From: a virus
DNA length: 42,167 bases
Direction: 5' to 3' (one strand)
IMG/VR virus record: IMGVR_UViG_3300017971_000445
Location: 1 to 42,167 of that record
Both the position numbers and the translations under genes were made by a program. Of the stretch, positions 7,226 to 13,770 are shown piece by piece. The notes under the pieces were generated by a model. That model saw only the letters and a program-made list of their open reading frames with translations. It ran no database searches and had not been told where the DNA came from. The first letter of the stretch is position 1; each line of letters opens with the position of its first letter.

Positions 7226-7253
7226 ATTGACACAGCATCAATTATGTGTCAAT
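7226..7253. promoter_or_regulatory. 9-base inverted repeat, likely operator
   Basis: ATTGACACA and TGTGTCAAT are perfect inverted arms separated by 10 bases. It sits about 40 bases upstream of the promoter-like element of the clamp-like gene and downstream of the terminator at 7354-7386. Repressor or activator binding is inferred. The rest of this 265-base gap shows only short CACTGT/CACACTGTG echoes. Confidence 0.5.
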
Positions 7254-7353
7254 TTGCACCATTTAGGATATGGGGTTTCTAAGAACGCTATAGATTCGTG
7301 TATCCCTTGGTTTCCTTAAAGAGAAATCTCCATAGCTTTCAATGTGGTTTAGG

Positions 7354-7386
7354 CAAAAAAAGAAAAAGGGGAGTGTTGAACTCCCC
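7354..7386 (-). terminator. intrinsic terminator
   Basis: On the minus strand GGGGAGT and ACTCCCC form a perfect seven-pair stem around a five-base loop, followed directly by TTTTTCTTTTTTT. It begins 5 bases after the stop codon of the 272-residue gene and ends its transcript. Confidence 0.9.
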
Positions 7387-7391
7387 ATATA

Positions 7392-8210
7392 TCAATAACC
7401 TTCACGTTCTTTTTCTATGAGATATTGAGCTTGGTCCCGAAAAAGACTCTCCCATATTTCCAAAAGCAAATCTTCATCAGAACCAGACAGGATCACTTGT
7501 GCGCCATCAGACCAGTTTAAGAACCAGTATTCAACGAGATGAACGGAACAATCCGGATTTACATAAAACCGGAATTCGTCACCCGGACCGCCAGTTGACA
7601 ATTGCCAACGGAAATATCCTTCTCTCTGGTCTGTGAAGGTTCCTGGGGAAACATAATCAAAACAGAGACCGTACTCATTGATATTTCCAAGGTCTTCCTT
7701 GATAGCTTCGAAGATGGTGTCTTTAAGGTCTTCCAAGTCAGGATTGTATTCAAGAATCTGTTGTTTTTCTTCTTCTGTGTCACAAGAAAGGATTTCCTGT
7801 TCCTTGTATTTTTCTTGATATTCCTGCAGCTCCTTTTCTGACAATTCCCCTTCCAAGGTGTCAACATCGTCTGTTTCCACTGCCCACATAAGCCGCAAAT
7901 CGTGAATTGTCCTGTCAAGTTCATCTTGAACGATATCCGCGCATTTTATTTGTTGTTTGTCAGTTACAAGGGGAAGCTGTGAAGATATGAACTCCATCCA
8001 ATCTTCTGTGCTGCAAAGGAAACACTCTTTGGGGTGTGTGTAGTTGAAATCTTTCCAAATCAGTACTTTACCTCGGTTTTCCCCATGAAGATTTTTTCCG
8101 TAAAATACATCTCCTGTAATCCCCGCAACAAATTTCAAAGTCTGTACATTCTTTAAAAATGTACCCTTTTCACCAAAACTCTTGATTTCCTCTTCACTTA
8201 GTTTTTTCAT
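7392..8210 (-). CDS. conserved phage hypothetical protein
   Basis: A 272-residue acidic protein. The C-terminal region GYFRWQLSTGGPGDEFRFY followed by EYWFLNWSDGA is a pattern I recall from phage proteins of unknown function ('YFR.Q.S.GGP.DEFRFY ... EYWFLDW.DGA'). The middle (residues 110-160) is an acidic helical stretch. It has its own promoter-like element (8239-8267) and a strong terminator, so it is a single-gene unit. The ATG is preceded by AAAGGAGAG. Confidence 0.65.
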   Translation of the reverse strand: MKKLSEEEIKSFGEKGTFLKNVQTLKFVAGITGDVFYGKNLHGENRGKVLIWKDFNYTHPKECFLCSTEDWMEFISSQLPLVTDKQQIKCADIVQDELDRTIHDLRLMWAVETDDVDTLEGELSEKELQEYQEKYKEQEILSCDTEEEKQQILEYNPDLEDLKDTIFEAIKEDLGNINEYGLCFDYVSPGTFTDQREGYFRWQLSTGGPGDEFRFYVNPDCSVHLVEYWFLNWSDGAQVILSGSDEDLLLEIWESLFRDQAQYLIEKEREGY

Positions 8211-8238
8211 TTTTAACTCTCCTTTTTTTAAATTTTAA

Positions 8239-8267
8239 ATTCAAAAGTGATTGTGAAATAAACACAA
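8239..8267 (-). promoter_or_regulatory. promoter-like repeat element, best copy
   Basis: Minus strand: TTGTGT, 17-base spacer TTATTTCACAATCACTT, then TTGAAT. TTGTG and CACAA are inverted arms seven bases apart. It is followed by the AT-rich leader TTTAAAATTTAAAAAAAGG and the ATG at 8210. The spacing fits a sigma-70-class promoter, while the conserved spacer suggests a bound regulator. Confidence 0.55.
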
Positions 8268-8310
8268 ACACACAATTACACACACACAAATAAACTGCTT
8301 CCCAAGCACT

Positions 8311-8325
8311 GTACGAAAATCGTAC
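8311..8325. promoter_or_regulatory. perfect palindrome GTACGA-AAA-TCGTAC
   Basis: A six-base perfect inverted repeat with a three-base centre, followed by ACATGT. Related copies lie at 1464-1478 and 10834-10848, all in intergenic DNA. Here it lies about 45 bases upstream of the -35-like hexamer of the 8239-8267 element, so a repressor or activator site for that unit is plausible. Confidence 0.55.
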
Positions 8326-8333
8326 ACATGTCA

Positions 8334-8348
8334 GGGGCAGGAAGCCCC
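8334..8348 (-). repeat. stop-proximal hairpin GGGGC-N5-GCCCC
   Basis: Identical in 15 bases to 2604-2618. It lies 5 bases after the stop codon of the minus-strand gene 8353-8613. The stem is five GC pairs with a TTCCT loop on the transcript strand and no T tract after it. Confidence 0.6.
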
Positions 8349-8352
8349 CCCC

Positions 8353-8613
8353 TTACCCAAAATAGATTTCCACCAGACGGTCAGTTTCTTCCTCATCTGC
8401 CACATCGTCGTTTTTGTGCAAATACGCGAATTGGGATGCTTCCTCTTCACATATTGGGCGTACATCCCAGTCTCCAAATCTCTCTCTGTTTCGGGTCAAA
8501 ACGTAATATTTGCCCTCATATAGATAGAGGGTTTCCATGTAGGGGCTTACGGGATCATCGCTGCCCACAAACCCACAAATCTCGTGACCGTCGTCGATTA
8601 ATTTAGTTTTCAT
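8353..8613 (-). CDS. small acidic hypothetical protein
   Basis: An 86-residue acidic protein, unrecognised. It starts at an ATG with the standard leader of this block (AAAGGAGATATTAAAA). The segment ETLYLYEGKYYVLTRNRERF looks like beta strands, and the C-terminus is Glu/Asp-rich. It is followed by the repeated hairpin 8334-8348. Confidence 0.6.
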   Translation of the reverse strand: MKTKLIDDGHEICGFVGSDDPVSPYMETLYLYEGKYYVLTRNRERFGDWDVRPICEEEASQFAYLHKNDDVADEEETDRLVEIYFG

Positions 8614-8751
8614 TTTTAATATCTCCTTTTTTTAAATTTTTAAATATAAAATTGTGTGGAAACAACGAAAGCATTTGTTCTTGTGTTTCATACATTTTTA
8701 ACAATCTCCCTTCTTTATTTTTATATTTGGTTACACTTTGGAACCAAACAT

Positions 8752-8806
8752 CAAAAAGAAAAAGGGAGCTATCCCTTATTCGCTAATAAAACAAAACAAG
8801 CTCCCT
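8752..8806 (-). terminator. intrinsic terminator with long loop
   Basis: On the minus strand AGGGAGCT and AGCTCCCT form an eight-pair stem across a 28-base loop, followed by TTTTTCTTTTT. The stem begins inside the last codons of the 57-residue gene, so the terminator overlaps coding sequence. The remaining bases up to 8613 hold only AT-rich leader. Confidence 0.7.
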
Positions 8807-8956
8807 GGAATTGTCAAGGTTGACATGACGCTCCCCTTTTCGGATTGCGTCTAAGATGCCCTCTTTGTGATCCTCAAACACCTCGCGGAAAATACACGGG
8901 ATGAGGGTTTTTTCGCCCTTAAACCGTTTATAGATTTCGCACAGTCTAACACTCAT
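8783..8956 (-). CDS. 57-residue hypothetical protein
   Basis: A short reading frame starting MSVRLCEIYKRFKGEK and ending NSRELVLFY. Its ATG is preceded by GGGAGGAAATAAAC, a strong ribosome site, and its stop lies inside the terminator at 8752-8806. Basic N-terminus and mixed helical character; no family recognised. The good ribosome site and matching terminator are the reasons for calling it real. Confidence 0.6.
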   Translation of the reverse strand: MSVRLCEIYKRFKGEKTLIPCIFREVFEDHKEGILDAIRKGERHVNLDNSRELVLFY

Positions 8957-8989
8957 GTTTATTTCCTCCCTTCGTTATCTCGCTTTAAC

Positions 8990-9691
8990 TTATGCATATC
9001 CTATACCAAAGCATCTTTTTAGATAATTTTCCACTTCCCCGGCTATTCGGCTTTTCCAGTTTTGCCACATATCCCCATCGATGTAAAGCAGCTCAACAAA
9101 TGTGCGTATTCGCCTTTGGTACAACACAGACAAAAGAAATTGTGTGGAAACAACTTGTTTCTTGATGCATCGTTTGAGATAACGCCTTAAACGTCCTTTT
9201 TCCCCTTTATCCAGGGGAATCTCATAATAATATGATTCCATCTCCTCTTCTTTTTCGCCTTGAGGAAATTTGTCATACTGTTTGATGACATTACAATATT
9301 GCTTGATCAGGGTTTTGATCTCGTCTTTTTCCCTGTCGTTTTTTCGTGGGTTTAAAACGTTTCCTTCCCGGTCAATCCTTATTCCATCGTAAAAGATTGA
9401 TTCCGGTCCGGTTTTGTTTCCGTTCTTGTTCCATACATACCAGATTCCCTGTTTTTGTTGGATTATTACCCGAGTTTGAAATCTGTTGATCCTATCCTTG
9501 GTTGTGGGTGTGTACCAGTCTCCAGTATTCAATGTCATAATACCGGTTTTCTTATTGACGGAAATGACATCCGTTTCATGGAGACGAATACACTCCTTTC
9601 TTAGCGTTTTATACCAAATGGTATTATTCGCCACAAATTTGGATTTAATGGGGTTTAATTCCCCTAAGATTTCGCTTTTTCGTTTTTTCAT
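8990..9691 (-). CDS. hypothetical protein, basic
   Basis: A 233-residue Lys/Arg-rich protein, unrecognised. The frame stays open to 9796, but the ATG at 9691 carries the block's standard leader (AAAGGAGATATTAAAA), and the longer version would run through a promoter-like element, so 9691 is chosen. Features: an N-terminal KKRKSEI start, a central beta-rich stretch (WYVWNKNGNKTG), and a C-terminal basic helical half (KGRLRRYLKRCIKKQ). Nucleic-acid binding is possible from charge alone. The 57-residue gene follows after 33 bases. Confidence 0.6.
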   Translation of the reverse strand: MKKRKSEILGELNPIKSKFVANNTIWYKTLRKECIRLHETDVISVNKKTGIMTLNTGDWYTPTTKDRINRFQTRVIIQQKQGIWYVWNKNGNKTGPESIFYDGIRIDREGNVLNPRKNDREKDEIKTLIKQYCNVIKQYDKFPQGEKEEEMESYYYEIPLDKGEKGRLRRYLKRCIKKQVVSTQFLLSVLYQRRIRTFVELLYIDGDMWQNWKSRIAGEVENYLKRCFGIGYA

Positions 9692-9724
9692 TTTTAATAT
9701 CTCCTTTCGTTTTTTAAATTTTAA

Positions 9725-9753
9725 ATTCAAAAGTGATTGTGATAGTAGCACAA
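9725..9753 (-). promoter_or_regulatory. promoter-like repeat element
   Basis: Minus strand: TTGTGC, a 17-base spacer ending in CACAATCACTT, then TTGAAT, followed by the AT-rich leader and the ATG at 9691. It is nearly identical in its right half to the copy at 8239-8267. Confidence 0.55.
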
Positions 9754-9770
9754 AGGCATACTCAACAAGC

Positions 9771-10094
9771 TCACTCATCGCTAATTGAAACGGCATCTAA
9801 AAATTTATCCCAAGCATCATCGCCATAGCAATCGATTGCCATAGCAATGAACTCATAACGCGTATCGCCGATGTCGTCGTCAAAATCGTCAATATCGTTA
9901 ATAGTATCTACCAGGACGTCATCCGCATCGCCATAACCCGAAAACCCCTGGGTTTTGGCGTTGCATGTATCATCAGCCCGATGCCAGTAAACATCGCAAC
10001 CGTAACCGGTATCACCTCGTTTGTGGTCAAACCAGTCCCAAATAGCACCGAAATACTGAGACAGTAGCTCGATGGTTTTGTTTTTTTTATTCAT
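9771..10094 (-). CDS. very acidic small protein
   Basis: A 107-residue protein starting MNKKNKTIELL, with GAGGAGATTTATC before the ATG; a longer open frame to 10124 lacks a ribosome site. It is unusually rich in Asp (for example NDIDDFDDDIGD, residues about 66-77) and could mimic DNA charge, as several phage anti-host proteins do. That is inference from composition only. Aromatic residues are concentrated in the first 40 residues (YFGAIWDWFDHKRGD). No family recognised. Confidence 0.6.
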   Translation of the reverse strand: MNKKNKTIELLSQYFGAIWDWFDHKRGDTGYGCDVYWHRADDTCNAKTQGFSGYGDADDVLVDTINDIDDFDDDIGDTRYEFIAMAIDCYGDDAWDKFLDAVSISDE

Positions 10095-10147
10095 GATAAA
10101 TCTCCTCGTGATATAATTCTGCATTTCTTTACTGAATCTCTACAATC

Positions 10148-10366
10148 CTAGTAAACCATAACCTTGAGATCAGGTGTGATGCCGGTCCTTGTACCATTGG
10201 GCAAGATTGCATCATCCGTGATCCCTAACTCCCCACTGCAATCACAATCCATAGACCCACACAGTGTGAGTTTCAACTTCTTCGCTTGTCCAGGCGATAT
10301 GGTATTCCCCCGAACCATAATTGTGCATTTTGATTTGTGATACCGGTTTTCAAACGTTACTTTCAT
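10148..10366 (-). CDS. small hypothetical protein
   Basis: A 72-residue, mildly basic protein with four Cys, three of them clustered (CGSMDCDCSG). Its ATG has the block's standard leader GAGGAGATATTAAAA. It is the outermost gene of the minus-strand block, next to the divergent control region. A TTGTGT-containing, weaker version of the promoter repeat lies at 10384-10412. Function unknown; metal binding by the Cys cluster is possible. Confidence 0.55.
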   Translation of the reverse strand: MKVTFENRYHKSKCTIMVRGNTISPGQAKKLKLTLCGSMDCDCSGELGITDDAILPNGTRTGITPDLKVMVY

Positions 10367-10471
10367 TTTTAATATCTCCTCTCATCTATTTAATTTGACC
10401 AAAACAACACAATAACAATCACACAACGCACCACACTTGTCAAGCTCTGGATACGTTTTTTTTCATTTATT

Positions 10472-10506
10472 TGTACGTTTACATCACGTACATACAAGAT
10501 ATTGTA
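10472..10506. promoter_or_regulatory. two adjoining inverted repeats
   Basis: TGTACG and CGTACA are inverted arms nine bases apart, directly followed by TACAA-GATA-TTGTA. The second has the same arms as the TACAACATCTTGTA sites at 15062-15207, suggesting the same protein may bind both places. Confidence 0.45.
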
Positions 10507-10681
10507 CACACTGGTTATGTATGTACTATATGTACTGTATGTGGATAAAATAAATACATGCACAAGACAAGGTAATTCAACATTGTGTGTGTTTCATGCA
10601 TGATTGCACAGTGTGATATTTTAACTATGCGAGGAATTATACAAACTTATTAAGACTTGCCTTTAGTTGTAGTTTGGCTTT

Positions 10682-10697
10682 GTGCGAAAATCCGCAC
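10682..10697. promoter_or_regulatory. GTGCGAAAAT-type inverted repeat (pair with 10913-10928)
   Basis: GTGCGAAAATCCGCAC here and, in inverse orientation, GTGCCTATTTTCGCAC at 10913-10928. Both are preceded by GGCTTTGTGC-like sequence. Two facing sites about 230 bases apart could support looping. Binding protein unknown. Confidence 0.4.
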
Positions 10698-10698
10698 G

Positions 10699-10719
10699 AT
10701 TGCACAATAATTGTGCAAT
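10699..10719. promoter_or_regulatory. 21-base palindrome, NtrC-like enhancer candidate
   Basis: Arms ATTGCACAAT and ATTGTGCAAT around a single A. The core has TGCAC and GTGCA at the spacing of known NtrC sites (TGCACC-N5-GGTGCA), differing at the inner bases. It lies about 280 bases upstream of the sigma-54-like promoter, a distance workable for enhancer-binding activators. The palindrome is certain; the NtrC-like role is inference. Confidence 0.5.
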
Positions 10720-10833
10720 ATACCTTGTATTACTAGGTATGCCATATTTTGACGTTTTTCAATGGGTTTTAGTGTACACGATTGATATCCCTGGATATCT
10801 GCATCATACAAATCTTATGCACTGGGGGGGAGT

Positions 10834-10848
10834 GTACGAATTTCGGAC
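10834..10848. promoter_or_regulatory. inverted repeat, GTACGA-N3-TCGTAC type
   Basis: GTACGAATTTCGGAC, one mismatch from a perfect inverted repeat; third member of the set with 1464-1478 and 8311-8325. Confidence 0.45.
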
Positions 10849-10992
10849 AGTTGGTGTAAACATAAGCGATGCTTGCCCTCACGAATTTTTCAGGTATTTT
10901 CCATCGGGCTTTGTGCCTATTTTCGCACATCCTTAAAATCTCGCCTCCCGATAACGCAGAAATGCATCATTTTGTTGCCCTTTTTCCTACTT

Positions 10993-11010
10993 CTGGCATG
11001 ATAATTGCGT
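10993..11010 (+). promoter_or_regulatory. sigma-54-like (-24/-12) promoter
   Basis: CTGGCATGATAATTGCGT contains GG and GC exactly ten bases apart and matches the RpoN consensus TGGCACG-N4-TTGC with one mismatch. The start point would be near 11020, just before the small membrane gene and the 711-residue gene. A GATAAT within it could alternatively serve as a sigma-70 -10, but the only TTGCCC upstream is 19 bases away. Sigma-54 promoters are rare in phages. Confidence 0.5.
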
Positions 11011-11069
11011 AATACCTACCATCGTGTAGCAAACATACAAAACCCCCGAGGGAAGGAGAACCGGCAGTC

Positions 11070-11204
11070 GTGTATATTCGCCAATCGTCCATCAATGAGA
11101 ATCGTAAGGACTTGGAGTGTTCGTTATTTTACCTCCTGGCTGCCGTTCTCTTCCTTCTCCTAGTGTGTCTCTCGATTGCTATTCCTGAAAATCCATTTGT
11201 ATAG
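11070..11204 (+). CDS. 44-residue single-pass membrane peptide
   Basis: Starts at GTG (residues read MYIRQSSINENRKDLE). Residues about 20-39 form one hydrophobic segment (LFYLLAAVLFLLLVCLSIAI), then a short PENPFV tail. GGAAGGAG lies about 11 bases upstream of the GTG. It is the first frame after the sigma-54-like promoter. An inverted repeat (GAGAACCGGCAG with CTGCCGTTCTC, about 11056-11152) could fold the leader and bury the GTG. Such peptides can be holin-like or inhibitory, but no function can be assigned. Confidence 0.5.
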   Translation: MYIRQSSINENRKDLECSLFYLLAAVLFLLLVCLSIAIPENPFV

Positions 11205-11213
11205 GAGTACGTT

Positions 11214-11294
11214 GTGGCTCATATTATTGATCTTCTATCTCATTTTGGGGACATCTTCTATCACGAGGTATACAAGGATACCCTGATTGTTTGA
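11214..11294 (+). CDS. 26-residue possible micro-gene or leader peptide
   Basis: A GTG-started frame, MAHIIDLLSHFGDIFYHEVY..., with AGGAG six bases upstream, 9 bases after the membrane peptide. It could be a leader peptide controlling the repeat-protein gene. Very short, so coding status is doubtful. Confidence 0.3.
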   Translation: MAHIIDLLSHFGDIFYHEVYKDTLIV

Positions 11295-11359
11295 CGTTGG
11301 TAGGGATTAGAAGACTATTAAAGCATATAAAGTCAGAATAAAATATAGGAGGAAAGAGT

Positions 11360-13495
11360 ATGTATGACATGATTATGGGGGGTAAATACCTCCGGATTGG
11401 GTGGAGTGCGAAGCCAGATGGGGCTTGGGAAGGGAGAATATTGGAACAGATGTGCCGTGGTGAGGCAGCTATTCCTGATGGTTTGTTTGAATTCTCCGTA
11501 CCTGAGAACCCTATAAGCATACGATCTGTAAATGCTCCCCAGATTACCAAATTTGTCCTCTACATACGAGGTAGAGACAAGAATCGGGATAATAGTATTC
11601 TCCGCATCCAACCTAGGGAAAGCTCTGATATTTCCCACGTTGCCAAACTTGTGAGTGCGTACAATCAGGCAATGGCCACTATTGAAACCCGTTCCGAAGA
11701 GATCGTGGTAGGTGGTGAATACCTCAAGATATCCTGGAAACGCTTGCCCTGTACATCCCGGGAAGATAAATGCTACGTCGGCAGGGTAATTGACCAGACA
11801 TACCGTTGGGAGGACTTTTACCCAATAGCAAAGAAAGGACATAAGTGGTATTTTAATCCCAAGATACAAACTTCTGCGGTTGGTGATGTAATAGTACACA
11901 TGAAATCTGTTGACCTTCCCTCCATCGAATCCATATCAAAAACCCGGATACTCTTTGATGTACGGGGAAAACACGTTGATCGTGACGACGATGAATTTCA
12001 GGCAACCGACCACGAATTCTGTATAATTAACGAGGCAATCAATAAGTATAACAGCAATATGGAACAGTACTTCGGTGGGTACGTGGGTAAGGAATGTGGT
12101 GGCAAGTACCTAAAGATTATGTGGGATCAGCGTGTCCCCGGCAGGTACTGTGGTGTAATTCAGCAGCAGATGTACGTTCGTTCCAATTTTAACAAACCTC
12201 TCAAGCTTCGTGAACCCGATATTGATACAAACGTCTACTTTAGCGAAACCATGTACAAGTGTAGCAGTATATGTATTTGTTCCGGCAGATCACCAGGTGT
12301 TCGTAAAGATGAAAACGGTGACATTATCCTCGACGTGATCCGTGAAGATGACGTATCCGACGTATCCGCGAGTGAGTACACATTCGATGCCCCCGAATAC
12401 CTTATCCCTTTTCTATCCGAAGCTATCGAACAGTATAACAAGTACATGGCGAAGGAGTTGGAAAGGGAGGAGGAAGTTGTTGGTGGTGATTATCTGAAGG
12501 TCAAATTCACCCCCATACCCAATTCTGTTGATTGGGAAGCTGTAATATTGAAGCAAAAGCACAGAATGGGTAGCTTTTATCCCCCCAGCATATCCAATTC
12601 GCTTGAGTTCGTAGCATCTAATGGGTACTCCTTGCGATCATGTATCTGGCCTGCCGTGTCCCAAGGGGAGAAGCTTTTCTATGTTCGTGGCAATTCAACC
12701 GGTAGTGATTATGATGAACTGTTCGTTCCCAACATTATGTACCCATTTATGAAAGCAGCTATTGAGGAGTACAACCAGAAAATGCTCGAATACGAGCGCA
12801 CACACAAGGAGAAAGTTGTAGTAGGCGGTAAGTGCCTCAAGATCGAATTTACCCGAGAAGCCAGTCCCGATGCTTGGGATGGCAAGGTATTATGTATGGA
12901 TGTTCCGGATACTATCAGGTACAAAAACTTTACCGTTCATATGACAAATGGCGATACTTACACCACCTATGCAAATCTTGAGCCTTGCCAAACAATCACC
13001 TGGGCATGGTATAATCGCAAAATGGAGCCCGATTTAAAAGGTTTCCCAGGAACGGGGAAGGCATTCTTCCTCAAGCTCCCCACTTCCGCACTTGAGTCAC
13101 CTTTGTTCAAACTCCCGGCTTCTTATCTCTCCGGTGTCGTCCTCCTTATCCGACGTTATAACGAGTATGTGGAGGCAGAAATTGCTAGGTTGGAAAAAGA
13201 AAGGGAGAGGAAGAGCAGTAATGAGGAGGAGGAAGTTACTTTGTCTGATATAAAAGGTGTATTCGCGTACCTTGAACATGCGGAGGCAGAAATTGCCAGG
13301 TCGGAAAAAGAAAAGGCAGAGAAAGAAAAGAGGGAGAAGGAAGCCAAACGGGAAGAGGTTTTGGATCGGCTTAGGTACGCTGAAGCGGTATATGACTTCC
13401 CGGCAGACCCCTTTCTCCTTTGTAATCCAGAAGTCATTAAATATGCGTGTAAGACATGGGTGAAAGTTTGTAAGGAGGCGAAAAATACAGAATGA
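11360..13495 (+). CDS. 711-residue protein with five internal repeats and charged tail
   Basis: Not a family I recognise. Five repeats of 100-125 residues occur at about 7-106, 117-234, 247-363, 375-475 and 489-606. Each opens with 'GG.YLKI.(W/F)' (GGKYLRIGW, GGEYLKISW, GGKYLKIMW, GGDYLKVKF, GGKCLKIEF) and closes with a helix ending in 'YN..M' (AYNQAM, KYNSNM, QYNKYM, EYNQKM, RYNEYV). A 'LF.VRG...D.D' strand is shared by repeats 1, 2 and 4. A Glu/Lys-rich probable coiled coil follows (605-672) with a doubled AEAEIAR unit, then a Cys-containing tail. AGGAGG precedes the ATG. As the first large gene after the control region it may be an early, highly expressed protein. Confidence 0.8.
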   Translation: MYDMIMGGKYLRIGWSAKPDGAWEGRILEQMCRGEAAIPDGLFEFSVPENPISIRSVNAPQITKFVLYIRGRDKNRDNSILRIQPRESSDISHVAKLVSAYNQAMATIETRSEEIVVGGEYLKISWKRLPCTSREDKCYVGRVIDQTYRWEDFYPIAKKGHKWYFNPKIQTSAVGDVIVHMKSVDLPSIESISKTRILFDVRGKHVDRDDDEFQATDHEFCIINEAINKYNSNMEQYFGGYVGKECGGKYLKIMWDQRVPGRYCGVIQQQMYVRSNFNKPLKLREPDIDTNVYFSETMYKCSSICICSGRSPGVRKDENGDIILDVIREDDVSDVSASEYTFDAPEYLIPFLSEAIEQYNKYMAKELEREEEVVGGDYLKVKFTPIPNSVDWEAVILKQKHRMGSFYPPSISNSLEFVASNGYSLRSCIWPAVSQGEKLFYVRGNSTGSDYDELFVPNIMYPFMKAAIEEYNQKMLEYERTHKEKVVVGGKCLKIEFTREASPDAWDGKVLCMDVPDTIRYKNFTVHMTNGDTYTTYANLEPCQTITWAWYNRKMEPDLKGFPGTGKAFFLKLPTSALESPLFKLPASYLSGVVLLIRRYNEYVEAEIARLEKERERKSSNEEEEVTLSDIKGVFAYLEHAEAEIARSEKEKAEKEKREKEAKREEVLDRLRYAEAVYDFPADPFLLCNPEVIKYACKTWVKVCKEAKNTE

Positions 13496-13770
13496 AATAC
13501 CCAACGAGAGAGATGAAAAGGAGAGCAGAGGAAATCGCAAAGCGGTTTAAGTCGTGCCCTTTTTGTGGAAGCGAGATGGTTTTTGACTACGATTTCACCA
13601 TTGCCCCGTTCGAATTCCCTAAGAAACGCAATGTTTGGTATTCCCTATATTGCCAAACAGATGGCTGTTTTGGAGAGTACATTGATTGTGCTGTTGATAT
13701 TAACGACAAAGAAGATGTCGACAAAACAGTGGAGAGTTTCAATAGGAGAAGGGAAAGCAACGTAGAATGA
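13492..13770 (+). CDS. Lar-like zinc-ribbon protein
   Basis: A 92-residue protein. CPFCGSEM, then a later VWYSLYCQTDGCFGEYIDC, and a C-terminal ESFNRRRE match the Lar/restriction-alleviation type of small zinc ribbon ('CPFCG ... V.C..C ... A...WN.R'). Lar of the Rac prophage lessens host type I restriction, but most relatives are untested and may simply be phage DNA-associated proteins. The start overlaps the preceding stop by four bases, so it is coupled to the repeat protein. Confidence 0.7.
   Translation: MKYPTREMKRRAEEIAKRFKSCPFCGSEMVFDYDFTIAPFEFPKKRNVWYSLYCQTDGCFGEYIDCAVDINDKEDVDKTVESFNRRRESNVE

Larger units (their letters stand above)
10367..11069. promoter_or_regulatory. divergent control region, about 700 bases without a convincing gene
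   Basis: This gap separates the minus-strand block from the plus-strand genes. From left to right it holds a weak promoter-like repeat for the minus strand (10384-10412), an inverted repeat TGTACG/CGTACA (10472-10492) abutting TACAAGATATTGTA (10493-10506), TGTACT/GTATGT echoes to about 10550, GTGCGAAAATCCGCAC (10682-10697), a 21-base palindrome (10699-10719), a GTACGA-type site (10834-10848), a second GTGC...GCAC site (10913-10928), and a sigma-54-like promoter (10993-11010). An 84-codon frame at 10682-10936 has no ribosome site and is judged spurious. The region may also act as a replication or switch region. Confidence 0.6.

Noticed and set aside
9138-9154. A 17-base exact repeat (AATTGTGTGGAAACAAC) shared with 8650-8666
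   Set aside because: One copy lies inside a gene. The other contains a poor version of the promoter element with no matching -10, so I do not call either a promoter.
10682-10936. An 84-codon plus-strand frame in the control region
   Set aside because: No ribosome site, and it runs through a palindrome and two other inverted repeats; the composition does not look like its neighbours' proteins.
13097-13540. Long minus-strand frames opposite the end of the 711-residue gene
   Set aside because: They arise because the Glu/Lys-rich coiled coil avoids stops on the other strand; the plus-strand protein is clearly coding.
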